From Neodiprion pinetum (taxonomy: Eukaryota; Arthropoda; Insecta; Hymenoptera; Diprionidae), in contig NC_060238.1 of NCBI RefSeq assembly GCF_021155775.2, positions 8,170,001 through 8,234,000 of the forward strand: DNA of 64,000 nt. The letters run 5' to 3'. The notes under the pieces were generated by a model. The model was given only the letters and a program-made list of their open reading frames with translations. It did not search any database and was not told where the DNA came from. Made by a program: the position numbers and the translations under genes. Positions within the stretch are counted from its first letter, which is position 1, and every line of letters starts with the position of its first letter. This document shows, piece after piece, positions 36,661 to 47,710 of this stretch.

Positions 36661-37921
36661 TTATAAATTATTTAATACAAAAATAAATAATTAATAATTA
36701 ATATTTCTATAAATTATTTTTTTATTTTTAAGTTAGGAAAAAATACAAAAAATGATAAAAATAGGATTTGTAATAATTATAATAACAAAGTAATCAATAT
36801 TATCAAAAATAAAGTCGCTCAGTAAGCAAGAGCGTTACCGCTACGCCACGGAACTATTGCTGCAACCGGTAAAGAGGTTCCTTCTACTTAAGTTACATAT
36901 AGAACTTTGAGTTGAAATTTCTCAATAATAAAAACGAATGGCGTCTTGCCGCTTTATATATTTATTGAGGGGACCCTGCCCTACAATATGTATAAAAGTG
37001 ATGGAAATCTGTGATTCCCAAGTTTGACACTCCCCTTGTAAGAACATGTCCGAAACACGTGTATTTTAAATCGGGAAATCCTTCCTCTTACAGGCACGGG
37101 TTACAGTTGATATGAAAATCTGAAAAAAATTGTGAATTGTTTTTGAATTACTTATAGTTGATTTGGTGGGGTAATCCGGAATAAATTCGTCAACATTCTA
37201 AATGAGGACCACCCTAATCCCCATATATAGTGTAGTTTATGATTTCTAATTTCAACCTTGAAAGAACTAAGTAGTATTCTTTTGGAACGTTGCATAATGT
37301 CATGCACGGTAAGTCAAACAAAATATCAATAGTGATCCTTATACTATATGATGCGATGGCTTAATTCCAGCGAGCTGCTCGAGAGTTGAATTCAAATTGC
37401 ATCTTTGGTTTTGCTATAAATAATATATAGATAGATCATTTCAGATGTCATTGAGAATAATAGAACTTCAACGAATATTATAAGAATAACCTTGGAAATT
37501 TTACGGGTTATGTTACCCTGCAATGGAATCAAGGGTTCACCGCCAATCTTTCACATATTATATTTTCGCGTTGACACCCAAATTTCAGAGTTTACCCTCA
37601 AGAAGAGTTAGGTGAATGAATTACCCGCATCGTTGAAGGTGTATCTTCAACGTCTTGGGGATTGTACCCTCAATTGTTAGGAATTAACCTTTATCGTTAA
37701 GGGTTCACCTTCACCGTTGAGGGTTCACCTTCAACTCTTGGGGATGAACCTTCGATTGTTGAGGGTTAATCTTCCACTGTTGGAGATAAACCCTGGATTA
37801 ATGATGGTTTACCTTCAACTTTTGGGGGTGAACCCCTACATTTAGGGGTTTATCCTCATCCTTCAGTGTAAACCGCTAAATTTTGAGGGTTACTCCCAAA
37901 AATTAAGGGTTTTTTTCCGTG

Positions 37922-38843
37922 AGGGGAGTCTTTGTTTAGTCGTTATTGATAAATTCGGATTCAAAGATTTTCGACAAAGGGATGAGTCTGACATTTGAAA
38001 CGTCGACTTTTTGACTCTTTGGTATTTTCGCAATTCAATATTTTGCCCTTCGTAATCTCAGCCATTTGCAAAAAAAAAAAAAAAAAAAATGTTCGTCTAA
38101 ACCTATTTATACATTTTTGCGTTCTTCAGTTTTATTTTTCTACAAATCTTCTTTGCGTATTTATGGTATTTCTACGTTTTCAACCGTCGGCAGTTTGACT
38201 TTCGGGATTTCATTCCGTCGACGTTTTGATCTTTCGCGTTTTTGTATTCCACACGATTGAGCGTGCAACATTGGCGATAGTCCTTCATACTGTTCATCAA
38301 TTCATAAGTCGCTTGAACTTGACTGCCAAGCTTCAGCTAGATTATAATTGGATCAGCTGGTTGGCTTCAAAGCCATTCATCCTCTCTTTGTCTAATCCTT
38401 TTTGAACAACGCGCAAGTTCGCGTCCAATTCCATTGTTAGAGACACATTGGAATTACGTGTAATAAGTATGGATTTACTTGACAATGGTGCCTCGATATC
38501 AATTGCATGGACACCTATACGCGGATCAATTTCAGCGGCATGGTGATATCAGTACCTCTTTTATCGTATTTACTACTTTATTAGATTCGCCCTTTGAACC
38601 TCGTTCTTGGTACTCATAGTGCTGGTTTTGGCAGGGCTCACAGTCAGTCTTAGCTTGACAAGACTATTCAACCATAATGAGTCTTTGTCAATGTATCTTC
38701 TTCAGCTAAGTTAATCATCGATTATTGACCGTTATTCGCAAGTATGACTTCCTTTCAACTAGATCATAAATTGTTTCGACACACTCCATAGAGCCTTCCA
38801 TGTCAGCATGGTTGACTACCAACTGCCTGATAGTCGGTCAGTT
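37922..38843. other. No intact gene; decayed coding traces
   Basis: Contains an A-run at 38070-38090. On the minus strand, traces of coding-like sequence appear in several frames between 38270 and 38843 (for example MEGSMECVETIYDLVERKSY near 38800-38740), interrupted by stops and shifts. With the frame at 38844-39092 this looks like one decayed gene. Confidence 0.3.
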
Positions 38844-39092
38844 TTATGAACCACTTTTTATAAACCTCTGAAGAAACTTCGCTCTCTGTTGTTTTCCCTC
38901 CTTTTTCACTGGCTTCTTCAAAGTTTGAGACTCAGGCTTGAAGCAGGAATTCTTTTTGCCGAAATCAACGTGACGCAATTCTACCTTTTCTCCTGATGTT
39001 GGGTCTGCGCCGTACAACTGCGAAGAAAAATCTTCAAAGCAGAATCTACGCTGAGACTTGAACTTCTTTGCTGGTACTTTGCTTTCCGTGAA
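38844..39092 (-). pseudogene. Fragment of a decayed coding sequence
   Basis: An 82-codon open stretch without any methionine lies between stops at 39093-39095 and 38844-38846. It is lysine-rich with a natural look: VPAKKFKSQRRFCFEDF, GADPTSGEKVELRHVDFGKK, then KKPVKKEGKQQRAKFLQRFI. Downstream on the same strand coding-like peptides continue in other frames (see 37922-38843), which suggests frameshifts. The lack of an ATG and of clear splice sites argues for a pseudogene or an old retroposed fragment. I do not recognise the parent protein. Confidence 0.35.
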
Positions 39093-39408
39093 TTATTTTG
39101 CTTATAGTGAATATTATATCATCGTTCGTAATCAGTTTGCATGAAACGAGGAATTGGTCACACTATCGGCACACTCCTCGAAACATGATCTGCACTCATT
39201 GTCGCACGTACTCGACGAGATTCTGGAGTCTATATACAGAGGCGTGTATTCGCAATATTTTGATTCGTTGGAAGACCTCCCTTCAATTACTAACCTCAAC
39301 TTTTTTGTCCGAAAACAATTTTCACATACGGTGACTAAATTTTTTCACAGTTTTTTTCCCAGTAACGGAAGTCCTTAAGGCCTTTTGTACGCGATTTCGT
39401 CGATTTTT

Positions 39409-40061
39409 GGAAGAACATTTACAGAAACGGTGAAAACTATGTGACGCATATATTCACAAATTTTTTTCTCACGCATCATTTATTCCGTTGGTTAACCAAA
39501 TAACAAAAAAAAAAAAAAAATTATTTCACCGAAATATTTTTAAAAAAGTTCTACCAATTCGGTTTTTTTTTACTTGGTGAATGTTCAAACTCACGTACGG
39601 AGGATTTGATTGCTTTGAAATTTTCACATCATATTCTACGTATCAATGCCTTTAATGTGAACCTCGAGAGAAAAAAAATTTAAGTACACGATAAAAGACA
39701 AAAAAAAAGTACCGGTAGAGAATTGAGTCAAAAAATAGAAATCCTCGAATTTTAATTTTTTTGGGTTTTCTTAAACGTCATCAGATTGTTTCACATCGGA
39801 GATACGTCTGTCATGCAATATTGTAAATAAGTCCATTTTTTCAGACACTTAGATCAATGCTGAAAACTTGCATCATCAATGCGTGCGTCAAGAAAAACCA
39901 TTTATTTACCGCGTAATAAGTCCGCCATTTTTTAAAATTTGCGTAAGAAAAAAAAAAAAAAAAATTGCTATGTAGTCAATCAACTGAATAAATGATATAT
40001 TAGACAAATTTTGTCAATATATGCGTCATTTTTTTTCACCGTTTCTGTAAAGATGTTCTCC
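39409..40061. mobile_element. MITE with GAAGAACATTTACAG ends
   Basis: The left region GAACATTTACAGAAACGGTG, then GACGCATATATTCACAAATT, is repeated inverted at the right (AATATATGCGTCATTTT, CACCGTTTCTGTAAAGATGT). The total is about 650 bp and the interior is AT-rich without coding capacity. Exact ends and target duplication are not resolved. Confidence 0.65.
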
Positions 40062-42020
40062 GGTCTGTGAGCATTGAGGAAATTTAGTTTTTACTTACGA
40101 TGTGTTTTTCCAGTTTTTTCGTCATTCCTTGTTTGTTTTCTATCTGCTGTTTTTCTAACGATCATGATCTTGACTTTCTCTGCATTTTGCTACTCCTATT
40201 CGGCAAGCTGTTTTTGTAGGACAGTCGGCGGAAATAAGTGCAACACTTCTTCGATACTTTTGTTTTTCTCAATATGTCGTACATCTCGTTCCATGGCACT
40301 TCACTTCGGATGCTTATAAGTCGATGTTTCGCATGGCAATATTTCCGAAGCGTTTGCCATTTTTCATAACTCGAACCACGCTGAATGTCTCCGTCCAGTA
40401 AATAAGGTAGGCACGTGGTAAAAATTGTGAGAACATGATTCTTACATGGTTACATACCGCGGTGCATGACTTTTGTTACAAAACTTTCAAATAAATGGAA
40501 CTCGGAGCTGAAACCGACAAGTGAATTTTTTAAATCTGTGTACATATCAAATGACAGACAGAAAATCAATTACCTTTACCTACTTATTGGTTTTTTTTCA
40601 AAAAGTCATGCCACCGCTTGATTGAAAGAAAAGTATCGACTCTTCGCGTTTCGAATGTTTCAGTCGTTTTTTGAAATTTTTACCGGTAACAGCTTTCATT
40701 CTCATTGAAAATTAGCACCCGATGCGATCCGAAATGATGTTTTCTCGATCGATACGTAATGAGACAATTTATCGATTGTAATCCGTCTTCTCAGCACTGT
40801 ATCGCCGAAGATCGTAAAAGGGCTTCAAAAATCGTGCCTGTTCTTCTACAAATTCATACAACCGAATTATGACACGGCATATCACGTCGCAAAAAACTGA
40901 AAGCATCCAATTCATTTGCTACGCATTGATAAACCATGAAACGTGCGATTGATTTTAGCGATAACGTCTGACAGAAATTATTCAAAAATAGGTCGAAACG
41001 AATTGGATATATTTGGTTTTTGACTCTGCTGAAATTCCGGACTTCCGACGTCGCTTGCCAGCTGTTCCAATTAAATTATTTATTTATAATGTGAATGATG
41101 GTTGATTATTAAATTATTTATCTACAAATCGATGGGTAATTAACGGTTAACCATTTATAATGACGTAGTTAAACAATTTGTAACATATGTATCTGTATAC
41201 TTTCTTCAATTCGTTTAGTAAGTCTTCATCTCTTGCATAAATGATCCAAAGCTTATTAACATAAAATTGATTAGATGGCATTTGTTGGATGATTGATCAC
41301 CCTGATTTCAATTAATCCATGGGTTAACTGTTACAATTCAGTTCGTATCTTGAGCGTAGCGAAAGAAACGAACAAGCTGACAACGAAATGTAAACTGAGT
41401 ATAGTAGAAAAATCGGCAAATCGGATGATTTATGGTATACCCGGTACAAATTTCCGATCTGTTGCGAAACGGCGGCATAGCTGAGAGAAAAAAGAAAATA
41501 AGCAGGTACATGTACGCGGAGACCTATTAAGCGATCTGCGCTCGATTGCGAAATCAAATCTGCTAATCGACACTCGGGTCTGACGCAGGTGAAAGCGATC
41601 CTCATATCCAAAGCCGGGTTCTTGTGCTTGAGAGAATTCCAGCCGCTCTGCGCTATCGGCGCTGAGGATCGAGATACGCGGGTACATGGATGTAACATTT
41701 TGCCCGTGTAAGACAATGTGAGGTTAATTCAAACCCGGCGTTACATGTGGGACTAAAACGCACCCGGAAGAGAAATTGATCGTCAACTCTAGCGGAATTG
41801 TAGATCACGTCGTTGATCTAGGATCGAAGGAGGAGAGACGCTCAATTTCCAGTCAAAGCTGGCACGCTTCCGGGACGGATTACAATGATTTTTGCATACG
41901 GTCAATTTACATGCGGTTGAAGTTCGTCACCCCGTCGACGATTATGCGTTGAGACAGGTCAGGTCTCCGAGTCGCAGCGTTGCCGCAAGCTTCTGGTATA
42001 CTTTTTTGCGAATTCCTCAA
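40062..42020. other. No supportable gene
   Basis: Mixed sequence with a GC-richer patch at 41450-41960, where frames of 85-130 codons overlap on the minus strand without motifs or splice support. Confidence 0.35.
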
Positions 42021-42828
42021 GAGGGCGGACTTGAAATGCCGAATTCGAAAAGTTCCGAAGTGCCAAATTCCGAAAGGGCGCAACACCGACAAGTCAAAGT
42101 TTCAAAAGTGCGAAAATGAGAAAATTCAAAAATCCAAAACATTGAAATTCCGAATGATCGAAGATTTTTAGTTCTGTGAATTTCCGGCCCGATGAAATTT
42201 CACCACTTTGATCTTACTTTGGTTTGGATTTTCGATATTTTTACGTTCGAAATCCTGGTCATTCTGATTTTCGGTTTGCCTTATTTTTTACACCGTATCG
42301 TCGAGTAAACTACGCTGTGTGAGTATGTTTTGGTTTTCGGAATTCTACTCTATCGAAACTTTACTTCTCGGAATTCTGCTCTATCCTAATTCGAATTTTT
42401 GGAATCATGCATTTCGAAACTTTGAGCCGTCGGATTTCCGACCGCTCGAAACTTTGGTGTTTCCTAAAATTTTGATTTCCTTCGTTATTATTCTTTCTCA
42501 TTACGATCACTGTTACTACATTATCTTGCAACTGTTGCGAAAATTTCATGCTTGTGCAAGACTAAATTGACGTTAAAGCCTTATTTAACTGAAAAAGTAT
42601 AGTAAAGCGAAAAAACTGATTTTCCGTTACAATTACCAAAAATGGATCGACAATAGCGCAAAATGATTACGCGTGCCTCGTTTTTCGCAATTCCAACTAT
42701 ATTGAAACAGTTTTTTTAACGATACCTGTTTCACTGAATTTCTCTAGTTAGTATAACAAATGAAATTTCTCTCAGTGTAGGCGCTTTTGGAACTTTTCAA
42801 ATTCGGAACTTCAATCATCCCACCCCCT
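42021..42828. mobile_element. CCGAAA-rich MITE, copy C, interrupted
   Basis: The left end is GAGGGCGGACTTGAAATGCC and the right end CGGAACTTCAATCATCCCACCCCC. Family sequence runs to about 42480 and resumes at about 42780 with GCGCTTTTGGAACTTTTC. Between them sits a truncated CACTGAG-family MITE, so this copy is older than that insertion. Confidence 0.7.
42481..42778 (-). mobile_element. CACTGAG-family MITE, copy 4 (truncated)
   Basis: Reverse orientation relative to the copy at 52608. It shares TCTTTCTCATTACGATCACT and the end AATTTCTCTCAGTGT but lacks about 130 bp of the other end. It lies within copy C of the CCGAAA family. Confidence 0.75.
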
Positions 42829-43325
42829 CAAGTTGCGTCACCACCGTCATCGATGACGGAAGTTACGCCACTGCAGGCGCCGTACTTTATTTTTACGTTT
42901 TGCGTACTTTTTACGCCAAGCAATTTTTGCAGCCGTTTGTTCCCTTGTAATTTTACTTCTCATCGCTCTTATAGATGTATTTACATGCGGAGAAAGTAGT
43001 CTGAACAGGTTTTATCGTGCCTATACCTGCAGATCCCCGAATAGATCAACCTCGCGGTTGGATCATTCGGCTTTCAATCGCACTTTTCACATTCATTTTT
43101 TCCCCCGCATGGTTATTATATCTATAGGCTGACTTGAAAGCGGCTCTGTGCCGTGTATTTTTGTACAAATGTGGCGGCGCGACAGCTGAGAATTCCTAGA
43201 AATTCGGAGATTCAGTCTCAAGCTTCCAAGTCCAAGCTGAACTCGCTCGAAGAGGCCCAGAAACCGATGTTTTGACTATTTGTTTCGTTGTACGATCTCC
43301 CAATTCAGATTAACCTTATCGTTGT

Positions 43326-43849
43326 AAAGCATATCTCAAAATATACGATGTAAGGTATATTGACAAATTTTTGTAGACTAAAATATTTCAAAATGCCGGC
43401 GCCACAGCTGCCGGAAGTTGGCACCTCAGATTTGCGCCGTGCAAAGTATCTCAGTGAATTGTCAACCGACTTATTGTTAGATGAAACTTTTCAGAAATAT
43501 TTGGCCATTGCACGAAGTTTGAATTTTTTCAAAAAAAAAAAAAAAGAACAATAAATGCTGTTTGTTACCGATTTTTCATACAGAAATGAGTGATTTATTA
43601 TTTTTTTTTTTTTTTCAATACGGTCTCAAATTTTCAATCTTTTTTCTCTCCGTCATACCAAGTGTACTGATATGTTTTATTAATAAAAATCAAATTTTTC
43701 GATTTTGGTCAAGGCTTGAGACTTGTAGGCTGCACGGCGAAAATCTGTACTGCTGACTTCGAGCAACTGTAGCATCGCCATCTTAAATCATTCAGGTCTA
43801 AAAAAATTTGACAATATACCTTAGATTGTATATTTTGAGATATGCCTTA
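43326..43849. mobile_element. MITE with long inverted repeats
   Basis: About 520 bp. The left arm AAGCATATCTCAAAATATAC, GGTATATTGACAAATTTTT is matched inverted at the right end (AAATTTGACAATATACC, GTATATTTTGAGATATGCCTT). The similarity continues inward to about 120 bp. There is no coding capacity; the 64-codon frames inside are by-products. Confidence 0.8.
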
Positions 43850-44001
43850 TCTCAATTTGATAAAAAATTCCATTTCCTGATAAAAAAAATTGCGTCTTTT
43901 TTATGTTAAAGGCTCGTTATCCATTTTTGTAAAAAAAATTGAATTCTCGACTAAAAGTGTAATAGATCGCCGAATCTGTTCTTTGTTTATTCTAACTTTA
44001 G

Positions 44002-44311
44002 TGGACTGAGGTCGATGTTTATTACCACGACCAAGTATCACATCGTTGAATACATCTTGGCACTAGATCCGATCCGCGGCCTGTCGTCTGATTTAATGTA
44101 CATAATCGTGAGCTGGGTGAGTTGTTTCTATCTCAGAATCCCAATGTTGGTCGTTCTAACGGTGACAGTAGGTATCCAAGTTAAACAACCCGAGCTGAGA
44201 AATAGACTTCAAGGTGACGGACAACGGGGCAGAAGCAGATTTCAAAACTTCCTAACTTATCTAATCGCAACACTTTCTGGCTTAACTATTCCTTCTTTCC
44301 TTTTATTTTAA
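44002..44311 (+). CDS. Possible exon of a membrane protein
   Basis: A pyrimidine-rich TTTGTTTATTCTAACTTTAG ends at 44001 and is followed by an open frame with ATG at 44015. The frame encodes about 98 residues to a stop at 44311. A strong GG|GTGAGT site lies after 44117, so the exon may end there. Residues about 28-55 (MYIIVSWVSCFYLRIPMLVV, then LTVTVGI) could span a membrane, and the C-terminus is hydrophobic again. Insect chemoreceptors and transporters have such exons, but I see no family signature. It may be a chance frame. Confidence 0.3.
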
Positions 44312-45460
44312 TATTTGTTACGCGAGACTTGAATGAATTGCCTGAATCGTTTCAACCGTGTAACTGTCAGGGGTTCGTAACAAATTAAACGAATGCGAAG
44401 TGCGTAAATTTTGCGCAAGCGGTTATTGGTAGCTAACGAATTCGGCATCCAAAATGATAATGCGATTGAGAGAAACGTAGACAGAAAAAAAAAAAAACAT
44501 TAAAAAACATCTCTGTTTGAAAATTTAAGGCTTCTCGTGGCGGGTAAATCAAAGTAACCTTGCAACGTTAGTACGTGTAAAAAGTTTTACTCTTGAATTC
44601 ATGTAGCTAGTTGATCGGCAACCGAATATATTTTTCTCAATGAGCATTGAACGAATGAAAATGAAGAGAAGTTTTCATTAGCACTTGACGGAATCCTCGC
44701 GATTTTTGTGACACTGCAGCTCAATGTTCAGTGACGAAATTGAGTCGGTGACGATCGGATAGGAATTCTTGTCATCAAAGCGTACGTGAGATTAGCGAAA
44801 TGAACCAAAATTCTATTGAACCAACTATCACTACTCTTGAACTACTGAACCAAATTGGTTCAAACGTAATACAAAATAAGTGATACACGTAAGTAGAAAC
44901 AATAACATCACGGTCAGAAACAAACCGATATTTAAAATCTAAGTTATTTCTACATTGACATTACTTGCAAATCGTCATTTCGGAATTATGTCGGCCATCT
45001 CAGATGTAAGATTCAAACATGTTTGATAAAAATGACATCCTTTAACTTATCGATTATCACCATGAATCTAAAATCCACATTTCCTTCTGAAATGACGAAC
45101 TAATATTATTATGTTCGTAGGATAGTCGATAATTTATCTGTAATCCAATTACATCTTAATTTTTGTACATCTGATTTATAATTTAGCTTATTCTTCTCTA
45201 TTCATGCCAATTTAACGTGTATACTTGTGAAACCTGTAATTTAAATGTAAAAGCTGGATAATTTATACGCAACTTGATGTATTAAGATTCAAACGCATGT
45301 CTAGAAACACAATCTAGCAATCGTAGAGGTTAGCTATAAGACAGCGTTAAATAAGAAAAGAAACACATGTAAAAACATTTTTAAACGTCACAAAGACAAA
45401 GTTTTATAATAAAAAGTCGATTACGAACAAAATCGAGGAATCGTTCGTCAATCATCCATG
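44312..45460. other. AT-rich, nothing recognised
   Basis: No frame of note, no clear repeat. Confidence 0.5.
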
Positions 45461-45890
45461 CGAGAGAAATTTTTAGTTCCGGTCACCGCTCAGTCCTTAA
45501 CTATTTTCATTTTTTACCACAATCGAAAAATGTAGTTCTAGGTAGAAAATGACAATTAGTTTTCTAGCTGTTACCGGAAAGTCTAGTATCCGTTACTGTT
45601 CTTTCTCATTACGATCACTGATGCTATATTTTCTTGTAACTGTTGCGAAAATTGAATGCTTGTGCAACAATAAATTGACGTCAAAGCCTTTTTTAACTAA
45701 AAAAGTAGAGTAAGCCTCACAAACCGATTTTGCGTTGAAATTACCAAAAAACGATCGAAAATAGCGCAAAATGGTAACGCGTACCTCGTTCTTCGTAATT
45801 CCAACAATATTGAAACAGTTTTTTTTTTTAACGATACCTGTTTCACTGAATTTGTTTAGTTACTCTAACAAATGAAATTTTTCTCGGTGT
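45461..45890 (-). mobile_element. CACTGAG-family MITE, copy 3
   Basis: Reverse orientation. It begins GCGAGAGAAATTTTTAG and ends GAAATTTTTCTCGGTGT. It shares CAGTCCTTAACTATTTTCA and TTCTTCGTAATTCCAACA blocks with the copies at 8730 and 52608. The left terminus is mutated. Confidence 0.8.
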
Positions 45891-46079
45891 GGTGCCTATA
45901 TTTTTGTATACAACTGCCATTCTCTTCGAGCTTCCGCATTCTGGCAAAAAACCACTCTATAGTAGAAAAAATTTCCAACAAATTTTCGTCTGTTCGCTTG
46001 GTGCTCGTTGGAACCGAACATTCGTTACAAAGTCATGCAGGTAAACCAGTGTTGATACACTCGGCTGTACGAGCGTCAC

Positions 46080-46234
46080 ACGTGTTTCCGTTATTGTGCA
46101 TCCGGTGTTCGGTGTTCGCGTGTTGTTCATACGTCAGTCGTTGCACACGCTCGCAATCAGTGAATGTGACTCGGATCTCGAAGCCGGCTGACGATGCAAG
46201 TAGGGAAATCCTCATCACCGTGTAACCTTCAAGG
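46080..46234 (+). promoter_or_regulatory. Possible transcription start and 5' leader
   Basis: ACGTCAGTCGTTGC at about 46130 contains TCAGTC, matching the arthropod initiator TCAGT. The surrounding 150 bp are CpG-rich, and CCTTCAAG|GTAATTTG near 46232 is a usable 5' splice site. Together they resemble a short first exon on the plus strand, probably non-coding. No downstream exon is identified. Confidence 0.25.
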
Positions 46235-46307
46235 TAATTTGTTTACACGCGGTAATCGGTGTACGTATCGTGATTTCGTGTCTTGCCGTGGCTGTTAAGG
46301 TCCGTTC

Positions 46308-46830
46308 ACACTGACAATGATCAAAAGTAATCGATTATTTTATCCCGATTAATCGAGTATAATCGATTAATTTTCAAACTTGATTAATCAACCGAATCGA
46401 TTATTTTTCCTCACGATCGGTTTTTGTTTTTAACTCCCGTAAACGACGCGATAAAAAAAAGTATCAATCTATGTGATTAAAATGTCACTTAATATCATTG
46501 CCTTACTTACGGAATACCTTTTTGACGTACCAAGTGAAAGATAAATGAATATTTTCACCTGAAATTGAAATATATTTTGAATTAAACTACAAATTATCAA
46601 AAAACTTTTCCGCTATTAAGCCTACATAGGTATTGACATTTACAAAGTTTTGATTCCAAATGCACCGTTCAAAAATAAAAAACACGAATAATCGATTAAT
46701 CGATTCATTTTTGCCGATTTAATCGAGACGAGTTTAGAGTTTTTTTTTTTTTTTTGTTTTTTTTTTTTCTTTTTGCGAATCCATTAATCGATGCATCAGT
46801 TATTTTCAGATCAGTGGCCATCGCTATTTC
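46308..46830. repeat. AATCGATTA-rich array, possible hAT remnant
   Basis: Repeated TAATCGATTAATC words at both sides (46330-46400 and 46685-46800) flank AT-rich sequence, with T-runs at about 46740-46770. Subterminal repeats of this type occur in hAT elements. CAGTGGCCATCGC at about 46814 may mark an end. Class and borders are uncertain. Confidence 0.45.
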
Positions 46831-47389
46831 ACACTGTCATTTTATGTATCCCCGTTTCTTTTACCTGTCGACGAAGTCAAGAAATTATTTTCATCAATTT
46901 GATCCTCATTTGCCGATAGCAGAATTTTGAGTCACTTGAAAATTCATGAAAGTTTTCGTTCTGTTATGTTTACTCAGAAATCCGGTGAGTGGTTGAATAA
47001 TTTGTGATGTTGATTACATCGTTATTAAATCTGTAAAACTGAGAAGCGCGTAATGCACAAATAATTACATTTTCGATCGTTACTTTATATTTGGTAGATT
47101 AAAAAAATCCTTCAACATTATTTGCATGTAGTTTAATGAAAATGAGCAGACGATGAATGAGAAATTTTATCTTCGGGCAGAATAAACAAGTTGCGTAACT
47201 GATTCCACACGAGGGTTGAACAACCACTTATTAATTTGCGTCTAGGGTAGATTTGATCATTGCAGTTAGCTTTCAAATAATTCCACGTGATTCCGAACAT
47301 TTGTTCAGCAGAGATTGCAAATGATACGTGATGAAACAGGATTTCAAAGAATTTCAGGAGGCTATCAAAAGTCCTACGTTTTCCAGAAA

Positions 47390-47710
47390 ATTTCATACGA
47401 TTTTAAAGATTTCGATTTGAAATCATATCACCAGATTTCAGACATTTCGTAAAACCTCGAAGAATTTTGAAGGGTTTTACAAGATTTCGCATGATATCAA
47501 GAATTCCTTCAACTTGCAGGAACTTCAACATATTTTTTGGGATTTCCAAAAGTTTCATGCAGTTTCAAGGATTTTCCGAAATTTCAGTAATTTCTCAAGG
47601 TTTCATGCGATTTCCAAGAATTTCATGGGCATCAATAATTTCGCGAAATTTCAAGAATTTCCAAAGGTTTCGGGAAACTCCACGGATTTTCAAAGATTAC
47701 GCTGAATATT
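47390..47710. repeat. Degenerate short repeat of TTTCAAGAATTTC words
   Basis: For about 320 bp the sequence is built from variants of TTTCAAGAATTTCC, with frequent TTCnnGAA pairs. The period is irregular (about 12-25 bases). It yields two overlapping Phe/Ser/Arg-rich plus-strand frames that I regard as by-products. Confidence 0.6.

Larger units (their letters stand above)
35916..37216. mobile_element. hAT-like long-inverted-repeat element with 8-bp TSD
   Basis: The ends read TAGGGTGATCCTTATTTAG and its near-complement at the right. ATCCCCAT lies immediately outside both ends (35908-35915 and 37217-37224), an exact 8-bp duplication, which with TAGGG ends is characteristic of hAT elements. The inverted arms extend inward to about 36609 and from about 36815. 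The left arm is longer only because a further MITE sits in it (36089-36389). The loop (36610-36814) is AT-rich. Each arm carries a tRNA-like box A; only the left arm retains box B. No transposase is present. Confidence 0.85.
35122..37921. mobile_element. 2.8-kb element with ~20-bp subterminal repeats
   Basis: The ends read TTACGGAAAAAATCCCC and, at the right complement, TCACGGAAAAAAACCC. Inside each end, about 230-300 bp is a string of roughly 20-bp units of the form '(A)GTTGAGGGTT(C/A)ACCTTC', i.e. CC..GAGGGTT with variable linkers (35150-35350 and 37560-37915). Subterminal repeat strings are typical of transposase-binding regions in foldback and some hAT or P-type elements. The middle holds AT-rich sequence and a second inserted element (35916-37216). 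No transposase remains, and I found no clear target duplication. Confidence 0.6.

Noticed and set aside
34597..38260. A single CCGAAA-type element split by the 2.8-kb insertion
   Set aside because: The left piece (34597-35121) already has both of its own ends, and the sequence right of 37921 does not continue it convincingly.
41324..41716. 130-codon minus-strand frame
   Set aside because: Another frame in the same DNA is equally open; no motifs.
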